A stretch of DNA of 64,000 nt from JAJFKB01 sp965230515 (lineage in GTDB: Bacteria > Pseudomonadota > Gammaproteobacteria > Pseudomonadales > IMCC2047), in assembly GCA_965230515.1 (NCBI GenBank), contig OZ246007.1, positions 558,001 through 622,000 on the forward strand, read 5' to 3'. Under the pieces are notes generated by a model. The model had not been told where the DNA came from and ran no database searches. It saw nothing but the letters and a program-made list of their open reading frames with translations. Shown here piece by piece: positions 36,070-45,158 of the stretch (position 1 is the first letter of the stretch; each line of letters begins with the position of its first letter). A program made the translations under genes and the position numbers.

Positions 36070-36552
36070 TTAAGACAGTTCACTTTCAATCGCACTGACC
36101 ACCTGTGAATCATCTGGAGCAACTTTCGGTTCAAACCTGGCAACCACGTTCCCGTGTGAGCCAATCAGAAATTTTTCAAAATTCCAGGTTATATCTCCTG
36201 GATAATCGGCATCCTCTCCCGCCAGCCACTGATAGAGCGGGTGTCGCTCCTCACCATTGACTTCCAGCTTTTCGGTCAATGGAAAAGATACATTGAAATT
36301 TGTCGAACAGAACGCCTTGATTTCGGCGGGTGTTCCCGGCTCCTGCCCGGCAAATTGGTTACAGGGCACTCCCAGCACCACTAATCCGTCACTCTGATAT
36401 TCCTGATAAAGTTTCTGTAAGGCTTCATACTGCGGGGTCAGGCCACATTTGCTGGCCACATTGACCACCAATACCGGGTTACCTTTAAATTGGGATAAAT
36501 CAAGTGCTTTACCGTCTATGCTGGTTAAACTGAAGTCATAAAAAGAGCTCAT
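36070..36552 (-). CDS. Glutathione/thioredoxin peroxidase, BtuE type
   Basis: A 160-residue peroxidase that reduces hydroperoxides. The ATG at 36552 has AAGGAG upstream. The catalytic tetrad is visible: C36 in NVASKCGLT, the glutamine in PCNQFAGQEPG, and the tryptophan and asparagine in ITWNFEKFLI. The peroxidatic residue is cysteine, not selenocysteine. A second cysteine in KAFCSTNF could be the resolving cysteine used with thioredoxin. No signal peptide, so cytosolic. Confidence 0.94.
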   Translation of the reverse strand: MSSFYDFSLTSIDGKALDLSQFKGNPVLVVNVASKCGLTPQYEALQKLYQEYQSDGLVVLGVPCNQFAGQEPGTPAEIKAFCSTNFNVSFPLTEKLEVNGEERHPLYQWLAGEDADYPGDITWNFEKFLIGSHGNVVARFEPKVAPDDSQVVSAIESELS

Positions 36553-36628
36553 CTTTTCTCTCCTTCGCCGCACAACGCTACGACCGTTTTACTCTCGTTG
36601 AATAAGTATTACGAACAGCCAGCCTCGA

Positions 36629-37456
36629 CTACTGCCTCGACTGTCTTCCTATAATACCGTAAGTTTTCTCTGTTGATCTAACGGGGTTGATATCCAGTCC
36701 TCCTCTTCTCAGGTAACGGGCGCTAACCGTTAACTTCTCAATATTACAGTGCTCCAGCAGATCGATAAAAATCTGTTCAACACACTGCTCATGAAAGCCC
36801 ATGTGTTGCCGGTATGATACCAGGTAGCGCAACAGCGAAGCTCGATCGATTCGGGGTCCGGAATACTCTACAAACAGGCTCGCCCAGTCCGGCTGACCGG
36901 TTACCGGACAATTGGATTTAAGCAGATGACTAACCAATCGCTCCGTAACCTGTTCATTAGAATCTACGTGAAGCAGGTTTCCATCTGGCTGGTACTGATC
37001 GATTTCAGTCTCTATTGCATCGATACAACTGAAATCGCTCAAATCAGCCACAGGCGATATTTGTGCGGTTACAGGAACCAAACTCACCGAAACATCACTT
37101 CCCGCAGAAATTGATAAATCAGCTTTAATAACCCGCATAACTTCTTGTTTATTATTGTATTTAGTTTGGTTAAGAGAGTTTAAATAAAGCTTCAGTGATT
37201 TTGATTCGATAATATTTGGCGACTCACAAGGCACTTGAAACTCAGCCATCGCAACCTGTGGTATGCCCCGTTGATTGAGCCATGACAATTCAAAAGCGGT
37301 CCAGAGATCAATACCCTGAAAGGGCAAATTTGACCCGACACCAAGCTCGTCCCTACCCTGTGATCTTGGAATGGGAAATAGTAATTCAGGTGCGTAATGA
37401 CAGCGATATTCACTCTCTTTACCGAGTGGAGAGTGCAACGGACTATTTTGTTTCAT
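36629..37456 (-). CDS. queF: NADPH-dependent 7-cyano-7-deazaguanine reductase QueF, long type
   Basis: Reduces preQ0 to preQ1 in queuosine synthesis. The 275-residue protein is of the two-domain E. coli-like type (282). The nitrile-attacking cysteine is C183 in SNCPVTGQPDW, with D190 as the acid; the QueF signature ESKSLKLYLNS appears at about 84-94. It stands 20 bases after the stop of the ABC-2 permease in the same direction but is unrelated. Cytosolic. Confidence 0.96.
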   Translation of the reverse strand: MKQNSPLHSPLGKESEYRCHYAPELLFPIPRSQGRDELGVGSNLPFQGIDLWTAFELSWLNQRGIPQVAMAEFQVPCESPNIIESKSLKLYLNSLNQTKYNNKQEVMRVIKADLSISAGSDVSVSLVPVTAQISPVADLSDFSCIDAIETEIDQYQPDGNLLHVDSNEQVTERLVSHLLKSNCPVTGQPDWASLFVEYSGPRIDRASLLRYLVSYRQHMGFHEQCVEQIFIDLLEHCNIEKLTVSARYLRRGGLDINPVRSTEKTYGIIGRQSRQ

Positions 37457-37476
37457 GAATACCTCGGAATCAGCCG

Positions 37477-38253
37477 TCAGCTTCTCAGCCCGGTTCCCCT
37501 GCGCAATAAAACCAGGCTTACAGATAAAAACAACAGTACAAACACCAGCATCATGCCAAATGCCAGCATCAGGTTAACCTCTACAATCCCGGTAAATCCA
37601 TAGCGTGCTGTATTAATAATATACAGCAGCGGGTTAAACATAGACAGATGTCTCCAGAAATCGGGGAGCATCTCAACGGAATAAAACACCCCGCCCAGAT
37701 AGATAAGCGGCGTCAGCACAAAAACAGGGATAATCGAGACATCATCAAAATTATTGGCAAATAGTGCATTAATGAATCCCGCCATGGAAAATATCGCGGA
37801 AGCCAGAACCAGTGTGACCAACAAAACCGTTGGATGAGCAATGCTTATCGGGCTAAACAGGGTACAAATGATCAACGCAATACCCCCCACCATCAGACCG
37901 CGCACTACACCCCCCGTCACATATCCGGCCAGCAGCACATAGAGTGGTATCGGTGCAACCAGCATCTCCTCAATGCAGTGTTCAAACTTCGCCATATAGA
38001 GCGAAAACGTGACGTTTTCGTAGGCGCTCATAACGACTGTCAGCATGATTAAACCGGGAATAATGAACTCTATGTAGCTCACACCTCTGACGGGACCCAC
38101 CCGATCACCAATAAGGGTGCCAAATATCAGCAGATAAAGCACCAAACTGATTGCAGAGGGCACCATCGTCTCCAGCCATATACTCAGGAATCGCCTGACC
38201 TGATAACGAACCAGTGTCGGAAAAGCAGCCCATTCTCGCACAACCACATCCAT
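37477..38253 (-). CDS. yadH: ABC-2 type exporter permease, second of two paralogues (YadH-like)
   Basis: A 258-residue six-helix permease. Its ATG shares one base with the stop of the upstream permease (TAATG), so the two are translationally coupled. It is clearly homologous to that neighbour over the whole length: IFGTLIGDRVG, PGLIMLTVVMSAYENV, FEHCIEEMLVAP, NNFDDVSIIPVFVLTPLIYLGGVFYSVEMLPDFWRH. E. coli YadG works with a single YadH; here two different permeases probably form a heterodimer with one ATPase. The substrate is not known. Confidence 0.9.
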   Translation of the reverse strand: MDVVVREWAAFPTLVRYQVRRFLSIWLETMVPSAISLVLYLLIFGTLIGDRVGPVRGVSYIEFIIPGLIMLTVVMSAYENVTFSLYMAKFEHCIEEMLVAPIPLYVLLAGYVTGGVVRGLMVGGIALIICTLFSPISIAHPTVLLVTLVLASAIFSMAGFINALFANNFDDVSIIPVFVLTPLIYLGGVFYSVEMLPDFWRHLSMFNPLLYIINTARYGFTGIVEVNLMLAFGMMLVFVLLFLSVSLVLLRRGTGLRS

Positions 38254-39026
38254 TAACTGCGCAATCCAGTACTGTTTTTTAACAGGTATAGGCCAAGTGT
38301 AAAAAAGCACACTATAAAGATCAGAATTACACCAAAGGCTATACTGATATCGATATCAGAGACTCCCAGCACACCATAGCGAAATGCATTGACCATATAA
38401 AGAATCGGATTAATCAACGATACATTTCGCCAAAATTCAGGCAATAGCTCAATGGAATAAAACACCCCGCCCAGGTAGGTCAGTGGCGTTAAAACAAAAT
38501 TCGGTATAATCGAAATATCGTCAAAGTTTTTGGCATAGATCGCGTTTAAAAAACCGCCCAAAGCAAACAGTACAGAGGTCAGGATCACCACCGTCACCAT
38601 AATGCCGGCATGGGCGATATGCAGGTCTGTAAAAAACAGGGATACCAGCGTAACAATAAAACCAACGATCAAGCCGCGCGCCACACCGCCAACGATATAA
38701 CCCAACAATATCAGAAAGTTAGGTGTCGGCGAGACCAGCACCTCTTCAATCTGATGTTGAAACTTTGCGCTGTAAAACGAGGAGACCACATTAGAATAGG
38801 AATTGGTAATCACCGACATCATTATCAATCCGGGCACAATATAGGCTACGTAGTCGAAACCACCCATTTCTCCCACACGGCTGCCGATCAAATTGCCAAA
38901 AATCACAAAATAGAGCGCCATCGTGATAATTGGGGGAATCAGGGTCTGCACCCAGATCCGCAGGAAACGCCTAACCTCTTTGATCACAAGGGTACTGAAG
39001 GTAACCCACAACTCATAATAACTCAC
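38253..39026 (-). CDS. yadH: ABC-2 type exporter permease, first of two paralogues (YadH-like)
   Basis: A 257-residue permease, nearly the same length as the E. coli YadH (256). Motifs are ALYFVIFGNLIGSRVG, VPGLIMMSVITNSYSNV, FQHQIEEVLVSPTP, KNFDDISIIPNFVLTPLTYLGGVFYS. Six helices are expected. Its start overlaps the ATPase stop by four bases and its stop overlaps the next permease start by one base. It is the copy closer to YadH by eye. Confidence 0.92.
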   Translation of the reverse strand: MSYYELWVTFSTLVIKEVRRFLRIWVQTLIPPIITMALYFVIFGNLIGSRVGEMGGFDYVAYIVPGLIMMSVITNSYSNVVSSFYSAKFQHQIEEVLVSPTPNFLILLGYIVGGVARGLIVGFIVTLVSLFFTDLHIAHAGIMVTVVILTSVLFALGGFLNAIYAKNFDDISIIPNFVLTPLTYLGGVFYSIELLPEFWRNVSLINPILYMVNAFRYGVLGVSDIDISIAFGVILIFIVCFFTLGLYLLKNSTGLRS

Positions 39027-39946
39027 GCGGCATTTCCCTCAGCAACCAATGATACAAACAACTCCTCCAGGCGGTTTGCCTTGTTTCTCATACTCACTAC
39101 CTGAATCTGCTGTGCAGATAAACTATCAAACAAACTATTTAACCCCTGATTTTGGACCACCATAACTTCAAAGCTGTGGCGGTCAATCAACCTGGTCGTA
39201 TAACCCTCAACTTGCGGTGCCTGAGCCAGTTCATTGGTGACATCAAAAATAAATGTTTCCATATTCAGCTGCCGAATTAGCGACCGAGTATTGGAGTCCT
39301 GAATAATCTGTCCTTTATCAATGATCGCAATATTTCGGCAAAGACTCTCCGCTTCCTCCAGATAGTGCGTGGTCAGAATTATAGTCACTCCGGCGGCATT
39401 GATTTCTCTCAAAAAATCCCACATAGATCGCCTGAGTTCAATATCAACTCCTGCGGTTGGCTCGTCCAAAATCAGAACCTTGGGCTCGTGGACCAGTGCC
39501 CGGGCAATCATTAAACGTCTTTTCATACCACCTGACAGCATCCGCGCCTGCGTATCACGCTTTTCCCATAGCCCGATTTTCTTTAAATAGTGTTCAGCAC
39601 GTTGTTTGGCCAGCTTAAGCGGAATTCCGTAGAAGCCACCCTGTGTCACGACGATGTCATAGACCTTTTCAAACTGACTGAAATTAAACTCCTGTGGAAC
39701 CACACCGAGATGTTTTTTCGCCTGCGAAAAATGACTATCAATGTCATAACCAAAAACTTCAACCTTGCCGGATGTTTTATTGACCAACGAGGTGATGATG
39801 CTTAGTGTCGTCGATTTACCTGCCCCGTTGGGCCCCAGCAAACCAAAGAAATCCCCCTGCTCAACATTGAGGTCAATGCCCTTTAGTGCTTCAACCCCAC
39901 CTGCGTAAACCTTTTTTAAATCCTTGATAACCAGTGCTTTAGTCAT
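39023..39946 (-). CDS. yadG: ABC exporter ATPase (YadG-like)
   Basis: A 307-residue ATPase (E. coli YadG, 308). The ATG at 39946 is chosen over an upstream in-frame start. Walker A is GPNGAGKST, the signature is MLSGGMKRR, Walker B is VLILDEPTAGVD and the switch histidine is in LTTHYLEEAE. The C-terminal part after residue 215 is the regulatory extension of this class. It is the first gene of a three-gene operon with two permeases. Confidence 0.94.
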   Translation of the reverse strand: MTKALVIKDLKKVYAGGVEALKGIDLNVEQGDFFGLLGPNGAGKSTTLSIITSLVNKTSGKVEVFGYDIDSHFSQAKKHLGVVPQEFNFSQFEKVYDIVVTQGGFYGIPLKLAKQRAEHYLKKIGLWEKRDTQARMLSGGMKRRLMIARALVHEPKVLILDEPTAGVDIELRRSMWDFLREINAAGVTIILTTHYLEEAESLCRNIAIIDKGQIIQDSNTRSLIRQLNMETFIFDVTNELAQAPQVEGYTTRLIDRHSFEVMVVQNQGLNSLFDSLSAQQIQVVSMRNKANRLEELFVSLVAEGNAA

Positions 39947-40054
39947 ATTTTCTTCAACATAGATGTGCCCGCCATCATCCAGGCAGCAGAGTAATAGCAA
40001 ACAGTATCAGGGGCTGTTAACAGGCCCTAATGAACATTTTGCACGAGAGATTCG

Positions 40055-41653
40055 CTACCGAAGTTCACGACGCAGAATTTTCCCCACGTTTGACTTGGGC
40101 AACTCCTTGAGAAAAGTGACATGCTTTGGAATCTTGTATCCCGTCAATCGCTCACGACAAAATGAACGTAATTCCTGCTCTGTCAGAGACTTGTCGGAAC
40201 TTACCACAAACACCTTTACGACCTCCCCGCTTTCGTCGTCTGGCACGCCAATAACAGCGCACTCCACAACTCCGGGATGCATACTGACCACTTCTTCCAC
40301 TTCATTAGGAAATACTTTGAATCCCGAGACCAGAATCATGTCCTTCTTTCTGTCCACAATCCTGATAAAACCTTCTCTATCTATTTGGGCGATATCACCG
40401 GTTTTCAACCAGCCATCTTTGGTAATGACCTTATCTGTTTCATCCTGGCGCTGCCAATACCCCATCATCACTTGCGGACCCCGCACCCACAATTCACCGG
40501 ATTCCCCAACCGGCATCTCAGAGCCGTCATCATCAGCTACTTTAACCTCGGTATTGGGTACAGGTTTACCAATCGACCCCGAAACCACATGGCCATTCTG
40601 GTTACTACTGACCACTGGAGAGGCCTCGGTCAATCCATAGCCCTCCAGAATCGTACATCCTGTTAACTCCTTCCACCGTTTCGCAGTGTCGGAGGTCAAT
40701 GCCATGCCACCCGCCGAACAATTCCTCAATCCGCTAAAGTCCAGGCTACGAAAAGCACGATTATGCATTAACGAGTTGTATAGCGTATTCAAGCCGATAA
40801 AGCAGGTTATTTTGAAATCCTTGAAAATCCTCAGGATCGAACCGGTATCTCTTGGATTAGGTATAAGAACAGTGTGATTGCCTGTGTACGTTGCACACAT
40901 CAGATGCATGGTAAACGCATAAATATGGTATAGCGGAAGTGGCGCAGCAATTGTCTCCTGCTGCTTTCGGTATACATCAGGAAGGTGCTCACAAGATTGG
41001 TACATATTTGCCACCAGGTTTGCGTGCGATAACATAGCCCCTTTGGCAACACCTGTGGTACCACCGGTATATTGCAACACCGCCAACGCTTGTGGATCCA
41101 CCTCCACCGGAGTGAACTGGCACCTCTCACCCGCGTTTAATGCCTTTCTAAACGCAATTTTATTTGGTATGTGGTAACTGCAAACCGCCCTTTTCAGATA
41201 CTTAACGGCAAAATTGAGCATGAACCTGCGTAATGGGGGATGCAGATCTCCAGCCTTCGCTATAAATACGTATTTCAGATCGGTTTCAGGCAGAATATTG
41301 GCTACTGTATGGGCGAAGTTTTCCAGCACCACGATTGCCCTGGCGCCAGAATCATGTAGCTGGTGAAGCAATTCTCTTTCGGTATAGAGCGGGTTGGTAT
41401 TTACCAGTACAAATCCTGCCTTTAGCACACCGAACGCAGCAACTGGATAATGCAATAGATTGGGTAATTGAAGTGCCACCCGGTCACCGGGTTTCAGAGA
41501 GCTGTTTTGCTGAAGATAAGCTGCAAAATGAGTGGCAAGCAAATCCAGTTCTTCAAATGTCATCGTACAGCCCAGCGCTGTGAACACCGGGTTGCTACTA
41601 TATTTCTGGCAAGCCTCAGAATACATCTGAGTTATGGTTTGTCCAACATCCAT
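40055..41653 (-). CDS. fadD: Long-chain fatty-acid-CoA ligase
   Basis: Activates fatty acids with ATP and CoA. From the ATG at 41653 the protein has 532 residues; a further 25 codons upstream are open but poorly supported. The AMP-binding motif is QYTGGTTGVAKGA, followed by GYGLTEASPVVS, the adenylate motif LKTGDIAQID, the FadD linker DRKKDMILVSGFKVFPNEVEE and the catalytic lysine in LPKSNVGKILRREL. It matches E. coli FadD along most of its length. It is monocistronic, just downstream of tRNA-Gly in the same direction but beyond a terminator. Confidence 0.94.
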   Translation of the reverse strand: MDVGQTITQMYSEACQKYSSNPVFTALGCTMTFEELDLLATHFAAYLQQNSSLKPGDRVALQLPNLLHYPVAAFGVLKAGFVLVNTNPLYTERELLHQLHDSGARAIVVLENFAHTVANILPETDLKYVFIAKAGDLHPPLRRFMLNFAVKYLKRAVCSYHIPNKIAFRKALNAGERCQFTPVEVDPQALAVLQYTGGTTGVAKGAMLSHANLVANMYQSCEHLPDVYRKQQETIAAPLPLYHIYAFTMHLMCATYTGNHTVLIPNPRDTGSILRIFKDFKITCFIGLNTLYNSLMHNRAFRSLDFSGLRNCSAGGMALTSDTAKRWKELTGCTILEGYGLTEASPVVSSNQNGHVVSGSIGKPVPNTEVKVADDDGSEMPVGESGELWVRGPQVMMGYWQRQDETDKVITKDGWLKTGDIAQIDREGFIRIVDRKKDMILVSGFKVFPNEVEEVVSMHPGVVECAVIGVPDDESGEVVKVFVVSSDKSLTEQELRSFCRERLTGYKIPKHVTFLKELPKSNVGKILRRELR

Positions 41654-41735
41654 CCTATCAATCCTGTTCGGATCTCTTTTGATTGATGTTAACCTATTTG
41701 CATTGCCAGTGACTATTCCATTTGGCAACAGACAT

Positions 41736-41760
41736 AAAAAAAGCAGCGGCTGCTGCTTTT
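41736..41760 (-). terminator. Rho-independent terminator after tRNA-Gly
   Basis: Minus strand stem AAAAGCAGC / GCTGCTTTT with a four-base loop (AGCC), followed by a T run, starting seven bases past the tRNA 3' end. Confidence 0.85.
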
Positions 41761-41766
41761 AAAATC

Positions 41767-41842
41767 TGGAGCGGGAAACGAGATTCGAACTCGCGACCCC
41801 AACCTTGGCAAGGTTGTGCTCTACCAACTGAGCTATTCCCGC
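41767..41842 (-). tRNA. tRNA-Gly (anticodon GCC)
   Basis: 76-base cloverleaf with encoded CCA. The acceptor stem GCGGGAA pairs with TTCCCGC, the D-loop has AGCTCAGTTGGTAGAGC, the anticodon loop TTGCCAA reads GCC, and the T-loop GTTCGAATC is standard. It is nearly identical to the E. coli glyV-type tRNA by eye. Confidence 0.98.
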
Positions 41843-41900
41843 ACTCATTCTCCTGGACTGGTTCTAATGCCTGAAGAAAACCTTCAAACTCTAGAGAAGA

Positions 41901-41913
41901 GGCGCGCATTCTA
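41901..41913 (-). promoter_or_regulatory. Predicted tRNA promoter -10 box with GC-rich discriminator
   Basis: On the minus strand TAGAAT (41908-41913) is followed directly by GCGCGCC, the discriminator type linked to stringent control of stable RNA genes. No good -35 box is visible. It lies about 60 bases upstream of the tRNA. Confidence 0.45.
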
Positions 41914-41970
41914 ATTTAAACGATCAATGAAAAAAAGGCCTGAAGCAAAAAAATTGTTGTAACTTTATCG

Positions 41971-43041
41971 TTATCGGGAAATTGCGTTTCCCTTTTTCTT
42001 TTTAGCCTCATACATCTGCAAGTCAGCATTTTCTATCAACTCGTGCTCATCCAGAAACTTATTAGGCCCGGTTTCAGCAATTCCAATGCTGAGCCCGAAC
42101 CTGGGGAATCGTTCATTAAACAGCTGAGCTATTTTCTCACAACTCCTGGCCGCACTCTCAGCATCACATTCCGGCAAAATCAGACAAAATTCATCGCCTC
42201 CATAGCGACATGGAATATCCGTCTCCCGAACATTCTCCAGCATAAGATGAGCCAGATCGCTCAGCACCTCATCACCTTTTACATGACCATACTCATCATT
42301 AATCTGTTTAAAGTTATCAACATCCAGATAGGCAAGTGAGAGCTTGCTTTTGTGCCTGCGTGCCAATGAAATCTCCCTTCGAAACATGTCTCTCATGGCC
42401 CGGCGATTAAACAATCCCGTTAAGGGATCTTTCTTGGCCAGCATCTCCAGCTGCCGGGTTCTCTCCGCCACTTTGACTTCCAGACTCTTGGCATAGATCT
42501 CTGTTCGGTGTTTTGCATTCTTGATCTCTTCCACAAGACTCTCTATGTACGTATCAAAAACCAGTGTCACGTCAAAATAAATTAACCGGTCCAGCACATC
42601 TACCAGCATTTCATAATCTTCCTGATTGCCGATCGCCTTTTTGAGATGTTTGAATATGATCTCCTTCAGAGTTTTGACTGCAGAAAGATAGAGTTTCGGT
42701 TCAACACCAATCCTCTTGTGCACCAGACCAATGCGCAACCGATTGTTTACGTACTCACCATCGTAGGGACCACAGAACAAATCAAGAATATAAGACCGCT
42801 GTGCTTTTCTCAGCCGCTCCAGAGTATCAGCATCACCAATCAGCAAGGAAATTTCATCCACGGCCGTTTGCCGCTCATAAAACGTCTCGACAATTTGATC
42901 TATATGTAACTCAACAGCCTGCTGATAACTGGCCAGAAAATCGAGTTTTTCGTTATCAAGCCCAAGTAACTCCATGCGCCGATTAATCTCAACGTCACTG
43001 ATCTGCATCTGTTCCAACAGCGTTTTATCGGTTCGTTTCAT
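41971..43041 (-). CDS. Globin-coupled diguanylate cyclase
   Basis: Makes the second messenger c-di-GMP in response to a gas ligand. The 356-residue protein starts at the ATG at 43041. Residues about 15-150 resemble the globin-coupled sensor domain: a distal-side tyrosine at about 39 (LASYQQAV) and proximal haem histidine H108 in IGLVHKRIGVEPKLYL. A helical middle part (about 150-195) precedes the GGDEF domain, which begins DPLTGLFNRRAM. The active motif YGGDEF is intact and the inhibitory site RETD sits five residues before it, so the enzyme should be active and product-inhibited. It is monocistronic. Confidence 0.93.
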   Translation of the reverse strand: MKRTDKTLLEQMQISDVEINRRMELLGLDNEKLDFLASYQQAVELHIDQIVETFYERQTAVDEISLLIGDADTLERLRKAQRSYILDLFCGPYDGEYVNNRLRIGLVHKRIGVEPKLYLSAVKTLKEIIFKHLKKAIGNQEDYEMLVDVLDRLIYFDVTLVFDTYIESLVEEIKNAKHRTEIYAKSLEVKVAERTRQLEMLAKKDPLTGLFNRRAMRDMFRREISLARRHKSKLSLAYLDVDNFKQINDEYGHVKGDEVLSDLAHLMLENVRETDIPCRYGGDEFCLILPECDAESAARSCEKIAQLFNERFPRFGLSIGIAETGPNKFLDEHELIENADLQMYEAKKKKGNAISR

Positions 43042-43303
43042 TATCACATCACTCCGGCATGATTCATGCTATATTCCCGATTTCGAACTATTACTATTGC
43101 CTAACTCACGTCTTGAAGTAAAAATAGAAAGCTACTTTCTATATCGGCTGCCAGTCAGTAGACAACAGGAAAGGGAGGTAATTTCGAATGCCCGGGTTAG
43201 AAATCCAAAAATAGCATGATCCATTTGCCAAAACCCAATTCCTGCTGCATGCTGTATTTAAAAAACCACCTCCTGTTTATGACTACCTGAGAAGCTTGCA
43301 TTA

Positions 43304-44188
43304 ATGGTCGAACAAATCGGTTGCCCGAAGCAACAACATTACATCCTGACACTCTCCAGCCCTGACAGAAAGGGTATTGTGCGTGCTGTTGCCAATTTTC
43401 TCTATGACCGTGACGCGACCATTGTCGATGCCGCTCAACATGGCGATCCGGTCTCAAAACGTTTTTTTCTGAGAACCGAGTTTTGCAACGCTTCCGATAC
43501 ACCACTCTCCGGTCTTGCCGAACTGGAACAGGATTTTAGGGCTATCGCTGAAGAGTTCGCTATGGATTGGCAATATCACGATGCCAGCAGGAAAACCAAA
43601 GTACTGATTGCAGTTTCCAAATATGGTCATTGCCTGAATGACCTGCTACATCGCTGGAATACAGGTGTACTTCCTGTAGAAATTGTCGGTGTCGTTTCAA
43701 ATCACGAGGATATGCGAGAGATGGTTGAATGGCACAACCTGCCCTATCATCACCTGCCCGTTTCCGCCGAAACAAAAACCAGGCAGGAAAAAGAGATTCT
43801 GGAGATAATGGAAAATACCGGTGCTGAACTGTTGGCACTCGCTCGCTATATGCAAATTCTGTCCAATGAGATGTGTCAGCAGTTAACCGGAAAAGCGATC
43901 AATATTCACCATTCTTTCCTGCCCGGCTTCAAGGGTGCCAAACCCTATCATCAGGCTTATGAACGAGGTGTAAAAATTATTGGTGCAACCGCTCATTATG
44001 TTACCAGCGATCTGGACGAAGGGCCGATTATCGAGCAGTGTACCGAGCGTGTGGACCACCTCTACAGCCCGGAAGAGCTTGTTCAAATCGGCCGCGATAC
44101 GGAATGCATGGCATTTGCAAGAGCAATTAAGTGGCATTGCGAACACCGGGTTATTTTGAATGGTAATCGTACCGTAGTATTCAAATAG
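43304..44188 (+). CDS. purU: Formyltetrahydrofolate deformylase PurU
   Basis: Hydrolyses 10-formyl-THF to THF and formate, balancing one-carbon pools. The 294-residue protein has an N-terminal ACT domain (about 10-90) and a C-terminal formyl-transferase fold. The catalytic block reads NIHHSFLPGFKGAKPYHQAYERG, and the aspartate lies in VTSDLDEGPIIEQ. The length is slightly above E. coli PurU (280). It is alone, convergent with the IclR regulator, which ends three bases away. Confidence 0.95.
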   Translation: MVEQIGCPKQQHYILTLSSPDRKGIVRAVANFLYDRDATIVDAAQHGDPVSKRFFLRTEFCNASDTPLSGLAELEQDFRAIAEEFAMDWQYHDASRKTKVLIAVSKYGHCLNDLLHRWNTGVLPVEIVGVVSNHEDMREMVEWHNLPYHHLPVSAETKTRQEKEILEIMENTGAELLALARYMQILSNEMCQQLTGKAINIHHSFLPGFKGAKPYHQAYERGVKIIGATAHYVTSDLDEGPIIEQCTERVDHLYSPEELVQIGRDTECMAFARAIKWHCEHRVILNGNRTVVFK

Positions 44189-44190
44189 TA

Positions 44191-44979
44191 TTATTCCGTC
44201 AACGGATGACGTGCCACCTGCTCGGCGATCTGTTTGGCTGCATCCTGCAGAATGGGTAGGATATCCCGCTCAAATTTAATGACGTCGAGCACCTCCCGTA
44301 AAGTAATAACGGTCAACACGGCAATAGGCTCTGTTCGACCCATCACCGCGATACTATATACACGAGTACCCTGAATAGGAGCATCGTAATCCCAGCTACA
44401 GTAACCCAACTGTTGCGCCTGCTTTATCAACAATCTCGCTTGCTGTTCGCTTGGCGGCGCCATACCCGCGGGAACACCGTGCGCCAATGCCGAAGTTAAA
44501 ATTTCGGTACATTCAGGTTCAGGCAGTCCCGAGAGAAATGCACATCCGGAACTGGAGTTGATTAACGGAAATCGCTTTTGTTCAAATCTCTTTAGTCGAA
44601 TGGGAGCGACCGCCCGGTTACCTACTTCAATAACCATTGATAAGCCGTCACGAACCAGCAGTTCTGCCGGCCATTTAATCACCTCACACAGATGATTAAG
44701 TATTGGCTGGGCAACCTGTGTCAATAAAGTGCCTTCCGCATATGCACTCGATAGCAGGCGCACTTTGGGCGTTGGTACATATCCCCCGCCTTCTGCGCGC
44801 GGACGGTTTAAAAGATAACCATCCGTTACCAGAGTATTGAGTATGCGAATCAACGTTGGTTTAGGTAATCCTGTATGCTCTACCAATGTCGAAACTCGCA
44901 CCGGAGCGAGCTCATTTACCGCCTTTAGGACGGTTAAACCCTTCGTTATCGATTTGATATGCTCTTTTGAATAGTCCAT
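44191..44979 (-). CDS. IclR-family transcriptional regulator
   Basis: A 262-residue regulator with an N-terminal winged helix (about 10-70, RVSTLVEHTGLPKPTLIRILNTL) and a C-terminal effector domain ending near 250 (FEQKRFPLINSSSGCAFLSGLPEPE). IclR proteins often sense aromatic acids or short acids and control neighbouring catabolic genes. It is divergent from the reductive-dehalogenase-like gene, sharing a 179-base promoter region with paired direct repeats, so it probably controls that gene and itself. Confidence 0.91.
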   Translation of the reverse strand: MDYSKEHIKSITKGLTVLKAVNELAPVRVSTLVEHTGLPKPTLIRILNTLVTDGYLLNRPRAEGGGYVPTPKVRLLSSAYAEGTLLTQVAQPILNHLCEVIKWPAELLVRDGLSMVIEVGNRAVAPIRLKRFEQKRFPLINSSSGCAFLSGLPEPECTEILTSALAHGVPAGMAPPSEQQARLLIKQAQQLGYCSWDYDAPIQGTRVYSIAVMGRTEPIAVLTVITLREVLDVIKFERDILPILQDAAKQIAEQVARHPLTE

Positions 44980-44984
44980 ATAGT

Positions 44985-45066
44985 GAACCTTTATAATACA
45001 AATATCAGTTTTATCCTAGTTTTCACTGCCAAAAAATCATTTAAATATCAATTTGCGAACCTTTAT
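44985..45066. promoter_or_regulatory. Paired direct repeats between the IclR and rdhA-like genes
   Basis: GAACCTTTAT occurs at 44985-44994 and again at 45057-45066, and AAATATCA lies next to each copy (about 45000-45007 and 45044-45051). The second set ends eight bases before the -35 box of the rdhA promoter. Likely binding sites for the divergent IclR regulator; inferred from position and repetition. Confidence 0.5.
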
Positions 45067-45074
45067 GTCTTATT

Positions 45075-45103
45075 TTGACACTTATAATCTAAAAAGCTAT
45101 AGT
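45075..45103 (+). promoter_or_regulatory. Strong sigma-70-like promoter of the rdhA-like gene
   Basis: TTGACA at 45075-45080 and TATAGT at 45098-45103 with a 17-base spacer, about 55 bases before the start codon. The best consensus promoter noted in the window. Confidence 0.7.
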
Positions 45104-45158
45104 TGATACTCTATTTTAAGGCCCAATAACCACTAATTTTCGCCAGCTTCAGGAGATT

